In this document: positions 36,344 to 45,283 of the stretch, one piece after another
Layout: each line of letters begins with the position of its first letter
Position numbering within the stretch: position 1 is the stretch's first letter
DNA from: PHAA01 sp963665865
Lineage (GTDB): Bacteria > Bacillota > Syntrophomonadia > Syntrophomonadales > Syntrophomonadaceae
Length of the DNA: 64,000 bases
Direction: 5' to 3'
Assembly: GCA_963665865.2 (NCBI GenBank)
Contig: CAXXWF010000001.1
Location: forward strand, 3,162,001-3,226,000
Made by a program: the position numbers and the translations under genes
Notes under the pieces: model-generated
The model's input: the letters and a program-made list of their open reading frames with translations, nothing else
Databases searched by the model: none
Told to the model about the DNA's origin: nothing

Positions 36344-38314
36344 ATGCAATGGGATAGAGTCAAACAGATATGGAAGGATTTGCATAAGAATCCGGAGGTG
36401 CGCAAACAGCTTAGACCTGAGATTTATGACTCATGGGAAAGATGCTACGTCTATAACGTCTCCCCGGGAATGAAAGAGATTTCTTGTGTTTGCTCAGAGG
36501 CTGAATTTAAAAGAGCTCAGGAAAAATCGAAATATCTCATGGAAATGGCTATCCCGGTAATGGAACGATTATCAGAATTTGTTAAAGGGACCGGTTTCGT
36601 AGTTGGCTTAAGTGATGCTGATTGTCTGGCACTAAGTATTATCGGTGATCAGGAATCGTTGGACTGGGCGCGGCGGGCAAACTTGGTTGCAGGCATCATT
36701 TCTACGGAGGATAAAGTGGGTACTAATGGTCTTCCTTTATCTATATCGCTGGCTAAGCCGATCTCGGTGTATTCGTATGAGCACTTTTGCTTGTCTGCTT
36801 TAACTACCACCTCATCGTTTGCTCCGATCGTAGACAACGGGCGGGTTATTGGCAGCATAGGCATGATCGCTCCCTACTGCAAAGTAAGTCATCATACTCT
36901 TGGCATGGTAGTATCTGCGGCAGATCATATCCAATCGTCCATGGCATTAAACCGGATTTCGAATTATTATCAGGTAATCACGAATTCTATCACTGACGGA
37001 GTCATGGTGGTAAATTTAAATGGTGTCATTACTTATCTCAACAACAAATGCTCCAAGATTTTGGGTCTGGGTGCTACCAATGCCATCGGCTCTTCAATGC
37101 AAAGCATTTTCGGAAAAAATTTAAAAAATGAAGGGTTTATCAACATGGTAACTCAAGGCCAGATGGTAACCGATGATTTTATGCAACTTTATCTGGGGAA
37201 GAATCAAATTAGCTGCCACATTACCTGTACGCCGCTTCATAGCGCCAATCCGGCTGATGCGGGATCAGTAGTTATAATCCGCGAAAGCGAGCGTATGAAT
37301 AGTATTGTCGGCAAATGGATAGGCGGCAGTGCCAAAATGACCTTTGACGATGTCATCGGCAATAATTCTAGATTTCAGGAATCTATTAATATTGCCAAAA
37401 CTACCGCCCAATCTTATTCCAACGTCTTACTCCTGGGCGAAAGCGGCACCGGCAAGGATATCATCGCCCAGGCAATGCATAACGAAAGTCCGAGAAAAAG
37501 CCATCCTTTTCTGGCTATAAACTGTGCCGCTTTACCCCGGGAACTTATAGCCAGTGAGCTTTTTGGTTATGAAGACGGCGCTTTTACTGGAGCTAAGAAA
37601 GGCGGGAATGTTGGTAAATTCGAATTAGCCAACCAAGGTACCATTTTCCTTGATGAAATAGGAGATGTCCCCATAGACATACAAGTCTCCCTATTGCGGG
37701 TTCTGGAGGAAAAGAGTGTTATACGTCTCGGCGGAAATAAGCTTATACCCGTTAATGTTAGGATAATAGCCGCAACCAATAAAAACTTGGAGGAGGAAAT
37801 AGCCCGCAATAGGTTCCGTCGTGACCTTTATTACAGGCTGGGGGTAATCAGACTAATTATTCCCCCTTTAAGGGAAAGACCTGATGATATACCCTTATTG
37901 GTGGAACATTTCTTGAAAATTATCTGCAGTAGATTTGGTAAATCTCCTAAAAGGATGACCCCAATGGCGGTCAAACAGTTATTAAATTATGATTGGCCTG
38001 GCAACGTACGAGAGCTGCAAAATGTTTTGGAAGGCGGAGTTCAATTAGCTGACGGAGAAGAAATTGATTATGGTTTGATTGCCCATTATCTTGAAAATAA
38101 AACTTTACCAAATAACACCATGCAATCCCATGGTTATGATTCACAATTCCATACTGGGAAATCCAACAGCTATGATTCTGATTCACCCGATGAGCTTGTG
38201 TTGCTTGAATATATGCTTAGAAAATACAAATACAACAAAACTGATACTGCTAAAGCTATGGGAATCTCAAGACAATGGCTGTACAAGCGTTTGCGCAAGT
38301 ATCAATTAATATAA
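36344..38314 (+). CDS. Sigma-54-dependent transcriptional activator (AcoR-like, PAS, AAA+, Fis-type HTH)
   Basis: About 656 residues from the ATG at 36344; a GTG at 36308 is an alternative and neither has a strong RBS. The N-terminal part begins with the IYDSWERCY motif typical of AcoR-like regulators and contains a GAF-like sensory region. A PAS-like region follows (about 210-310: YYQVITNSITDGVMVVNLNG). The AAA+ domain has Walker A LLGESGTGKD, the sigma-54 contact loop EDGAFTGAKKGG and Walker B GTIFLDEIGD. The Fis-type HTH is at the end (KTDTAKAMGISRQWLYKRLR). It is divergent from fadN and probably activates that operon in response to a pathway ligand. Confidence 0.92.
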   Translation: MQWDRVKQIWKDLHKNPEVRKQLRPEIYDSWERCYVYNVSPGMKEISCVCSEAEFKRAQEKSKYLMEMAIPVMERLSEFVKGTGFVVGLSDADCLALSIIGDQESLDWARRANLVAGIISTEDKVGTNGLPLSISLAKPISVYSYEHFCLSALTTTSSFAPIVDNGRVIGSIGMIAPYCKVSHHTLGMVVSAADHIQSSMALNRISNYYQVITNSITDGVMVVNLNGVITYLNNKCSKILGLGATNAIGSSMQSIFGKNLKNEGFINMVTQGQMVTDDFMQLYLGKNQISCHITCTPLHSANPADAGSVVIIRESERMNSIVGKWIGGSAKMTFDDVIGNNSRFQESINIAKTTAQSYSNVLLLGESGTGKDIIAQAMHNESPRKSHPFLAINCAALPRELIASELFGYEDGAFTGAKKGGNVGKFELANQGTIFLDEIGDVPIDIQVSLLRVLEEKSVIRLGGNKLIPVNVRIIAATNKNLEEEIARNRFRRDLYYRLGVIRLIIPPLRERPDDIPLLVEHFLKIICSRFGKSPKRMTPMAVKQLLNYDWPGNVRELQNVLEGGVQLADGEEIDYGLIAHYLENKTLPNNTMQSHGYDSQFHTGKSNSYDSDSPDELVLLEYMLRKYKYNKTDTAKAMGISRQWLYKRLRKYQLI

Positions 38315-38362
38315 TCAAGCCAAGTTACAGCCCTTACTTGTAACGCCAGGCACTAAACCCAC

Positions 38363-38399
38363 AAAAAAAGCAGGTGATAAAATAACCACCTGCTTTTTT
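38363..38399. terminator. Bidirectional terminator between the activator gene and hppA copy 2
   Basis: AAAAAAGCAGGTG and CACCTGCTTTTTT form a perfect 13-bp stem around an 11-base loop, with A- and T-runs that serve both strands. It resembles the hairpin after hppA copy 1. Confidence 0.9.
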
Positions 38400-38427
38400 G
38401 TCTAGTTAATGATGTAATGAATCTTTC

Positions 38428-40875
38428 TTATTTGTCGCTGGTTGGTATTCTCATTCCGTAGAATGAACGCCATACGAAGAAGAATGCCAATAAAAGGAAT
38501 GCAGCGCCTACATAGGGAGCTATGTTTCGGAATGCCTCCGATATTGCAATTTCCATAGCCAGCAAACCAAACAAGGTCGTGAACTTAATAATTGGATTCA
38601 GGGCTACGGAAGAAGTATCTTTGAAAGGGTCACCTACGGTATCGCCAACGACGGTTGCTTCATGTAAAGGTGTGCCTTTTTCTTTTAAATCTACTTCAAC
38701 CACTTTTTTAGCGTTATCCCAACAGCCGCCGGCATTAGCCATAAACACAGCCTGGAACAAGCCTATTACAGCGATGGAGATCAGGTAAGCTACAAAGAAA
38801 GCAACTGGCTGGGAGTCTTTGCCATGCGGTGCGGAGAGGCAAGCAAAGGCCATGGCGAATGAAAATATAGCGATAAAGATATTAAACATTCCCGCTTGAG
38901 CATATTGGGTACAGATTTTTACCACTTCTTTGGACTTCTCGGTATTGGCTTTAACGTTAGCTGCTTCTTCCAGATTGATGTTATTTTTAATATACTCAAC
39001 CGCTCTATAAGCTCCGGTTGTAACGGCCTGGGTTGATGCACCAGTGAACCAGTAGATTACCGAACCGCCACACAAGAATCCTAAGATGGTGTAAGGATTG
39101 AGCAAGGTTAGAATAGTCGCAGGATCAACCCCCAGAACATTCTTTATAACTAGAATCAGTGAGAAGATCATGGTGGTAGCACCAACTACGGCGGTACCTA
39201 TAAGTACTGGTTTAGCAGTAGCTTTGAAGGTATTACCAGCACCATCATTGGCTTCAAGATAGTATTTGCCCATTTCGAAGTCGGGTTTGAAACCAAAATC
39301 TTTTTGGATTTCTTTTTCTATACCCTTAACTTCTTCGATCAGAGAGAGTTCATAAATGGACTGCGCATTATCAGTAACCGGTCCATAACTGTCTACTGCA
39401 ATGGTAACCGGACCCATGCCCAGCATTCCGAAAGCAACCAGACCAAAAGCAAACACCGATGGATAGATCATAATGTTACCGTTTATAGGTATGCTTGCAT
39501 AATAGGCACCAAACATAATCCCGACAAAAACCATACCGATCCAGAAGGCACTGAAATTACCGGCAACCAGACCTGACAGGATATTTAATGAAGGTCCGCC
39601 TTCGCGAGAGGCTTTAACAACTTCGGCAACATGCATCGAATTGGGGCTGGTAAATACTTTGACAAACTCGGGAATAAGAGCTGCTGCCAGCGTACCGAAA
39701 CTCATTATTATGGCCAGCGTCGTCCAGAACGGAGTCAGAGCGTTCGCTACGCCTGCGCCAGGTCCCACTATATAATAGGTAAGTGCGAATGTGACCATAA
39801 TGGAAACAATAGAGGTAATCCATACCAGACTGGTAAGGGGTGCTTCGAAGTCGAAATCTTCTTTACTGCCATATTTAGCCTGGCTGAAGGCTCTATTGAT
39901 ATAGAAGGAAACAACTGAGCTAATAACCATCAGCACACGGATGGCAAATATCCAGGTTAGGAGAGTGGTTTGAAGGTTAGGAGCCACCGCTAATACAATG
40001 AAGGTAACCATTGCCACTCCGGTAACACCATAGGTTTCGAAACCATCTGCGGTCGGTCCTACGCTATCACCTGCGTTATCACCGGTACAGTCTGCTATAA
40101 CACCAGGGTTTCTAGGATCGTCTTCTTTGATACCAAAGACGATTTTCATCAGGTCGGCACCAATGTCGGCGATTTTGGTAAATATTCCACCGGCTATACG
40201 CAATGCACTGGCTCCCAGGGATTCACCGACCGCAAAGCCGATAAAGCTTGCTCCGGCCAGATCACGGGGAACGAACAGCAGTATGATCAACATCATAATC
40301 AACTCAACGCATACTAAAAGCACGCCGATGCTCATGCCGGCATCCAGCGCAATATTCAAAAGCTTGAGTGGTTTCTTTTCGAGGGAAGTGAATGCCACCC
40401 GGCTGTTGGCCAGCGTATTCATGCGGATACCATACCAGGCAACGCCATAGGAACCGAGAATACCGATTACGGTCCACATCAGGATGAATAACACCGAACC
40501 AAATGACATCTCCTGCAGATATCCAAAATAAAATGCTATACACGCACCGATAAAAGCAAATAATATAGCAATAAATTTTCCCTGTTGAATTAAATAAGTT
40601 TTACAAGTCTCATAAATGGTTTGGGACACATCCAACATTGTCTGATGGGCCGTTAGTTTCTTAACCTTCACGAATTGATATAGGCCAAACAGCATACCTA
40701 ATATACAGACTCCAATGCCCATTAACAGTAAATTGTTTTGATCGGCACTAAGATTTGGAATCTTAAGATTTGCCTCACTGGCTGCCGCTATGGCGGGGGT
40801 AAGCAGTGTAATAACAAAGCCAAGCAGCCCACCCAGCATTGCCTTCACCACTTTGTTGTTTAGTAGAAACTCCAT
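38428..40875 (-). CDS. hppA: Membrane-bound ion-translocating pyrophosphatase, copy 2
   Basis: 815 residues, same motifs as copy 1 (DIGADLMKIV, EDDPRN, GNTFKATAKP, DTVGDPFKDTSS). The first 100 and the last 400 residues are almost identical to copy 1, also at DNA level. Residues about 275-400 differ repeatedly, for example AQAKYGSKEDF-type changes and GPGAGVANALTP against GPGSSAVTTLTP. The mosaic suggests gene conversion between the copies. The upstream region beyond about 75 bases differs, so the two may be regulated differently. The two copies are direct repeats 24 kb apart. Confidence 0.95.
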   Translation of the reverse strand: MEFLLNNKVVKAMLGGLLGFVITLLTPAIAAASEANLKIPNLSADQNNLLLMGIGVCILGMLFGLYQFVKVKKLTAHQTMLDVSQTIYETCKTYLIQQGKFIAILFAFIGACIAFYFGYLQEMSFGSVLFILMWTVIGILGSYGVAWYGIRMNTLANSRVAFTSLEKKPLKLLNIALDAGMSIGVLLVCVELIMMLIILLFVPRDLAGASFIGFAVGESLGASALRIAGGIFTKIADIGADLMKIVFGIKEDDPRNPGVIADCTGDNAGDSVGPTADGFETYGVTGVAMVTFIVLAVAPNLQTTLLTWIFAIRVLMVISSVVSFYINRAFSQAKYGSKEDFDFEAPLTSLVWITSIVSIMVTFALTYYIVGPGAGVANALTPFWTTLAIIMSFGTLAAALIPEFVKVFTSPNSMHVAEVVKASREGGPSLNILSGLVAGNFSAFWIGMVFVGIMFGAYYASIPINGNIMIYPSVFAFGLVAFGMLGMGPVTIAVDSYGPVTDNAQSIYELSLIEEVKGIEKEIQKDFGFKPDFEMGKYYLEANDGAGNTFKATAKPVLIGTAVVGATTMIFSLILVIKNVLGVDPATILTLLNPYTILGFLCGGSVIYWFTGASTQAVTTGAYRAVEYIKNNINLEEAANVKANTEKSKEVVKICTQYAQAGMFNIFIAIFSFAMAFACLSAPHGKDSQPVAFFVAYLISIAVIGLFQAVFMANAGGCWDNAKKVVEVDLKEKGTPLHEATVVGDTVGDPFKDTSSVALNPIIKFTTLFGLLAMEIAISEAFRNIAPYVGAAFLLLAFFFVWRSFYGMRIPTSDK

Positions 40876-40934
40876 TTTAGCAGATCACATCCTTATTATG
40901 TTTTTAGGCCTCTAACCGCGAGTCCCCAGCACCA

Positions 40935-40974
40935 TAATAGTATGAATGCCATCATTATAGCCTTCATACTATTA
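40935..40974. promoter_or_regulatory. Inverted repeat upstream of hppA copy 2
   Basis: TAATAGTATGAA (40935-40946) and TTCATACTATTA (40963-40974) form a perfect 12-bp inverted repeat with a 16-base centre that contains TATAAT on the minus strand. Copy 1 has only the first half. It may be an operator specific to copy 2. Confidence 0.5.
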
Positions 40975-41054
40975 CCCAAAATATTTTAGCCAGGTTTTCT
41001 TATTTATGTAGCACGGTGGCTAAACCGGTTAAATAGTTTGATCTTTTCTCGCTA

Positions 41055-41282
41055 TCACTTGAGCACTGACAGAGCCAATGTGAATATTAAAAAGAAGGCG
41101 GCCAGATAAGCTGTAATCTTGGAAAACAGTTCATCTACACCTTTTTTCTTGCCGAAAATCATATCGGCTCCTCCAGCTATACTACCTGATAATCCTGCGC
41201 TCTTGCCTTCCTGCATGAGAACTGTAAAAATCAGGCCCAGAGCACAAAGTATCTGCAGCACAAGAAATATTATTTTAACCAC
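41055..41282 (-). CDS. secG: Preprotein translocase subunit SecG
   Basis: 75 residues with two membrane segments (IIFLVLQILCALGLIFTVL and AYLAAFFLIFTLALSVL) joined by the conserved cytoplasmic loop MQEGKSAGLSGSIAGGADMIFGKKKG. It assists SecYEG-dependent export. It lies downstream of eno in the same direction, a frequent clostridial arrangement (glycolytic genes then secG). Good AGGAGG RBS before the ATG. Confidence 0.95.
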   Translation of the reverse strand: MVKIIFLVLQILCALGLIFTVLMQEGKSAGLSGSIAGGADMIFGKKKGVDELFSKITAYLAAFFLIFTLALSVLK

Positions 41283-41364
41283 CTTACTACCTCCTTTCAG
41301 TCCATCTTCCCTAAAGCCGCATTATATTTTAACATAATTTTGTCGTAAGTTTCAACATAAATCC

Positions 41365-42651
41365 CTATTTACCCAGATTATAATAAACGCCTTTACCTCT
41401 GTAAATAGCGAATACATCCAGTTCTTCCTCAATCCGCAGTAAACGATTATATTTAGCAATCCGGTCGGTCCGCGCCGGGGCACCGGTCTTGATCTGCCCA
41501 GCATTTACAGCGACCGCGACATCAGCCATGGTAGAATCTTCAGTTTCTCCGGAACGGTGCGATATGACACAGGTATATCCCTGTTTTCGGGCCATTTCAA
41601 TAGTATCCAGGGTCTCGGTCAGCGTTCCAATCTGGTTCAACTTGATGAGAATGCTGTTGCATACTCCTTCTTTAATTCCCCTAGCCAGTCGTTCCGTATT
41701 GGTTACAAATAGATCATCACCGATGAGCTGTACTGTAGCACCGAGGCGATCGGTAAGCAGTTTCCACCCTTCCCAATCGTCTTCACCCAAGCCGTCTTCT
41801 ATTGATATTAAGGGATATTTAGCAACTAAACCGACATAATATTCAACCATTTCCTCCGAACTCAATATCAAATCGTTACTGGCCAGATGGTATTTCCCAT
41901 CCACTAATAGTTCAGTAGCAGCTGTGTCAATTGCCAGGAAAATATCCTTTCCGGCCACATAGCCGGCTTTTTCTATGGCTTCCATAATCACATCCAGGGC
42001 TGCTTCGTTAGAAGGCAGATTAGGAGCAAAACCGCCCTCGTCACCTACCGAAGTAGTCAGACCTTTGCCTACAAGCACCTTTTTCAATGCTTGATAAACC
42101 TCTACCCCCATGCGTAAACCTTCCGCAAAGCTGGGTGCACCGCAGGGTACTACCATAAATTCCTGAATATCAACATTGTTATCAGCATGTTTGCCGCCAT
42201 TTAGAATATTCATCATCGGTACCGGGATCTCTTTGGCGTTGATGCCGCCGATATATTGATACAGCGGTAAATCCAGATAAGCAGCTGCCGCTCGGGCGGT
42301 AGCCAGGGATACGCCTAATATAGCATTGGCCCCCAGATTGGCTTTATTGGGAGTGCCATCCAGATCTATCATCAGGGCATCAATATCGATCTGCCTTACA
42401 GCTTCCATCCCTATTATTTCCGGAGCAATGATTTCATTCACGTTTTTTATGGCGCGAAGAACTCCCTTACCCCCATAACGGGCAGGATCGCCATCTCTTA
42501 ATTCTACCGCTTCATGGGCCCCGGTGGATGCCCCGGAGGGAACAATGGCGGTTCCCATTGTGCCATCTTCCAGAACAACTTCCACTTCAACCGTTGGATT
42601 CCCCCTGGAATCTAAAACCTCGCGTGCAAATACGTCCATAATGGTACTCAT
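41365..42651 (-). CDS. eno: Enolase
   Basis: 428 residues, full length. N-terminal VFAREVLDSRGNPTVEVEV, substrate loop SGASTGAHEAVELRDGD, metal ligands in LAIDTAATE, SIEDGLGEDDW and LIGDDLFVTN. Signature ILIKLNQIGTLTETLDTI and C-terminal SHRSGETEDSTMADVAVA. It converts 2-phosphoglycerate to phosphoenolpyruvate. Last glycolytic gene of the cggR operon, preceded by gpmI. Confidence 0.98.
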   Translation of the reverse strand: MSTIMDVFAREVLDSRGNPTVEVEVVLEDGTMGTAIVPSGASTGAHEAVELRDGDPARYGGKGVLRAIKNVNEIIAPEIIGMEAVRQIDIDALMIDLDGTPNKANLGANAILGVSLATARAAAAYLDLPLYQYIGGINAKEIPVPMMNILNGGKHADNNVDIQEFMVVPCGAPSFAEGLRMGVEVYQALKKVLVGKGLTTSVGDEGGFAPNLPSNEAALDVIMEAIEKAGYVAGKDIFLAIDTAATELLVDGKYHLASNDLILSSEEMVEYYVGLVAKYPLISIEDGLGEDDWEGWKLLTDRLGATVQLIGDDLFVTNTERLARGIKEGVCNSILIKLNQIGTLTETLDTIEMARKQGYTCVISHRSGETEDSTMADVAVAVNAGQIKTGAPARTDRIAKYNRLLRIEEELDVFAIYRGKGVYYNLGK

Positions 42652-42688
42652 TAGCCGATCTCCTTCCTTGCCTATAGCAATTTTGTGT

Positions 42689-44230
42689 TTAGATTTTAGT
42701 TAATGGTGTTCCCGTCATTTCGACTGGTATATCAATCCCCATCAAACTTAATATGGTAGGGGCTATATCTCTTAGTGATCCGTTTTCTCTCAGCGCCTGA
42801 CCTTTATATTTATCAGCAACTAATATAAACGGTACCTTGTTGGTAGTATGAGCGGTTTGGGGGCATCCGGTCGCAGCGCAAACCATCGTTTCGGCATTAC
42901 CGTGGTCGGCAGTTATCATTACCACCCCTTCTTTTTGTACTATCAACTCCACCACTCTAGCCAGACATTCATCCAGAATTTTAATAGACTCGATTGTGGC
43001 CGGTAATACCCCGGTATGCCCTACCATATCTGCATTGGCATAGTTTATAAAGATAGCATCATAGTAGTCCCGCTTAATCTCAGCCAGGGTTCGCTCCGTT
43101 ATCTCCTGCGCACTCATGGCCGGTTGTAAATTATAGGTCGCCACTTTAGGCGATGGTATAAGAATCCGATCTTCACCAAGACATGCTTCCTCAACTCCAC
43201 CATTAAAGAAAAAGGTCAGGTGGGCATACTTCTCGGTCTCGGCAATACGAAGCTGCTTGAGGCCCTGGTAGGACAATACTTCTCCCAGGGTATTATTCAG
43301 ATTTTGAGGCATAAAAGCCACCGATGCCGCCAGGTCACTTTCGTACTGGGTCATACAGACAAAATGAGTGGCGGGCCAAACGCGACGGTCAAAATTGACC
43401 ATTTCTTTATCAATCAGGGCATGACTGATTTGGCGGGCACGATCGGCACGAAAGTTAAAAAATATTATGCTGTCACCATCTTCAATTTTAGCAATAGCCT
43501 GCCCATCAATATCGACCAGTACCACCGGTTCCACAAATTCATCGGTCACCCTGACCTCATAACTGGCGGTTATAGCAGCCTGAGCTGAAGCAGCTTTGGG
43601 CCCCTCCCCCATTACTATAGCATTATAAGCCTTTTCTATGCGTTCCCAGCGGTTGTCCCGATCCATTCCATAAAAACGACCGCCCAGAGTGGCAATCTGG
43701 CCTACCCCTATTTCTTTCATTTTAAGCTCCAGGGCATTCACATAATCCATGGCGCTCTGGGGCGCTACATCCCGGCCATCTAGAAACCCATGGACAAAGA
43801 CCTTCTCAGCCTGGTAATCCTTGCACAATTGCAGCAACGCATAAAGATGAGATAATTCACTGTGAACTCCCCCATCCGAGAGCAAGCCCATAAGATGAAC
43901 CTTCCCCTGACGTTTACGAGCAAAGTCCAACGCTTTAATAAACTCCTCATTGCTAAAGAAAGACCCATCCTCTATGGCCTGGCTGATACGGGTAATTTCT
44001 TGATATACAACCCGACCCGCTCCAATATTAAGATGCCCAACCTCGGAGTTTCCCATCTGTCCACGCGGCAATCCTACTTCATTGCCTGAACAGGCTAGCA
44101 GGGTGTGCGGATACATTGTCTGTAAGGCCAGAAAGTGCTCCGGATTGGCTCTGCTAATGGCATTATCCGGACATGCCTCACGGCTTCCCCAACCATCCAG
44201 GATCATCAGTACCATCGGTTTTTTAGGCAT
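42689..44230 (-). CDS. gpmI: 2,3-bisphosphoglycerate-independent phosphoglycerate mutase
   Basis: 513 residues. Alkaline-phosphatase superfamily: LMILDGWGSRE with first metal Asp, phosphoserine segment QMGNSEVGHLNIGAGR near residue 62, and metal-binding VMITADHGNAE near 440. It interconverts 3- and 2-phosphoglycerate using Mn2+. Start codon overlaps the end of tpiA by 8 bases, so translation is coupled. Confidence 0.97.
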   Translation of the reverse strand: MPKKPMVLMILDGWGSREACPDNAISRANPEHFLALQTMYPHTLLACSGNEVGLPRGQMGNSEVGHLNIGAGRVVYQEITRISQAIEDGSFFSNEEFIKALDFARKRQGKVHLMGLLSDGGVHSELSHLYALLQLCKDYQAEKVFVHGFLDGRDVAPQSAMDYVNALELKMKEIGVGQIATLGGRFYGMDRDNRWERIEKAYNAIVMGEGPKAASAQAAITASYEVRVTDEFVEPVVLVDIDGQAIAKIEDGDSIIFFNFRADRARQISHALIDKEMVNFDRRVWPATHFVCMTQYESDLAASVAFMPQNLNNTLGEVLSYQGLKQLRIAETEKYAHLTFFFNGGVEEACLGEDRILIPSPKVATYNLQPAMSAQEITERTLAEIKRDYYDAIFINYANADMVGHTGVLPATIESIKILDECLARVVELIVQKEGVVMITADHGNAETMVCAATGCPQTAHTTNKVPFILVADKYKGQALRENGSLRDIAPTILSLMGIDIPVEMTGTPLTKI

Positions 44231-44984
44231 CAGTATTCAACCTCACGATCCGCGCGAAATCAACGGCGTTCAAACTAGCACCCCCAACCAGGGCTCCATC
44301 CACATCTGGTTCGGCGATGAACTGGGCAATATTTTCCGACTTAACACTGCCGCCATATAATATACGAACCCTCTCTGCCCATGTTCTATCCTTTATTATT
44401 GCCAGGTATTCTCTAATAAATCCGGCCATCTCCCGGGCATCATCCGGACTGGCATTTACACCTGTCCCTATAGCCCATACAGGTTCATAAGCCACCACCA
44501 GTTCTTGAGGAGATACGTCCATTAGTCCCTGCTCCAACTGCATCTCTACAACTTGCCTGGCCCGATTCTGCTCACGTTCGGGCAGGGTTTCTCCCACGCA
44601 GAAAATTGGTACCAATCCTGCTTCACTGGCAACTTTCAGTTTGCGGTTGATTATGGCATTGCTTTCCCCTATAATCTGTCGGCGTTCTGAATGACCGATG
44701 ATAACGTAACGGCAATCCAGATCCAGGAGCATGGCCGGTGCTATTTCTCCGGTATAGGCTCCCTGGCTTGCCCAGAAAACATCTTGGGCGCCCAGCATTA
44801 CTCGATTGTCCTTTAATCCCTGGCTCATGGCGGGCAAGCACGTAAATGGCGGGCAAATTACTATATCAACTTCATTAACCCCATTAACCAGGGGTAGAAA
44901 TTCATTAATAAAATTCTCGGCTTCGCCAACGGTTTTATACATTTTCCAGTTGGCAGCTATAAGTGGCTTTCTGACCTTGAGCAC
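44223..44984 (-). CDS. tpiA: Triosephosphate isomerase
   Basis: 253 residues. N-terminal PLIAANWKMYKT with substrate Lys, catalytic His in VIIGHSERRQI near 98, catalytic Glu in AYEPVWAIGTG near 170 and phosphate loop ILYGGSVKSEN. The start is a GTG at 44984 with GGGAGG upstream. It interconverts dihydroxyacetone phosphate and glyceraldehyde-3-phosphate. It is separated from pgk by 300 bases, the largest gap in the operon. Confidence 0.97.
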   Translation of the reverse strand: MLKVRKPLIAANWKMYKTVGEAENFINEFLPLVNGVNEVDIVICPPFTCLPAMSQGLKDNRVMLGAQDVFWASQGAYTGEIAPAMLLDLDCRYVIIGHSERRQIIGESNAIINRKLKVASEAGLVPIFCVGETLPEREQNRARQVVEMQLEQGLMDVSPQELVVAYEPVWAIGTGVNASPDDAREMAGFIREYLAIIKDRTWAERVRILYGGSVKSENIAQFIAEPDVDGALVGGASLNAVDFARIVRLNTDA

Positions 44985-45026
44985 CTCCCTACAACTCGTA
45001 TGAAAAGGCCTATAGGCGCAGGATGC

Positions 45027-45263
45027 TCTTGGTTCAATCCCGCTTGCACCCTTCGAGTACTCCCCCCTCCGGGGACTTCTGATGTTCGCATTCGCTCACG
45101 ATTAAAGTTGCTGATGTAAACATCGTTTACTATTAATGTTGCGGCCGGTCTTTAACTTATTTAAACCATAAGGTTATCTATACTTTCTTTACTTGAAATA
45201 AGTGTGTATTATAAAGGTCGTTCCCTTATCGCCTTTACCCGCGGCGCTATGATTGAACCAAGA
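45027..45263. repeat. Possible MITE-like insert between tpiA and pgk
   Basis: TCTTGGTTCAATC (45027-45039) and GATTGAACCAAGA (45251-45263) are perfect 13-bp inverted repeats bounding about 237 bases without coding sequence. The 300-base gap interrupts an otherwise compact operon. No other copy was noticed in the window. Confidence 0.4.
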
Positions 45264-45283
45264 CCCTCCCCTGCTTTTCCCAT

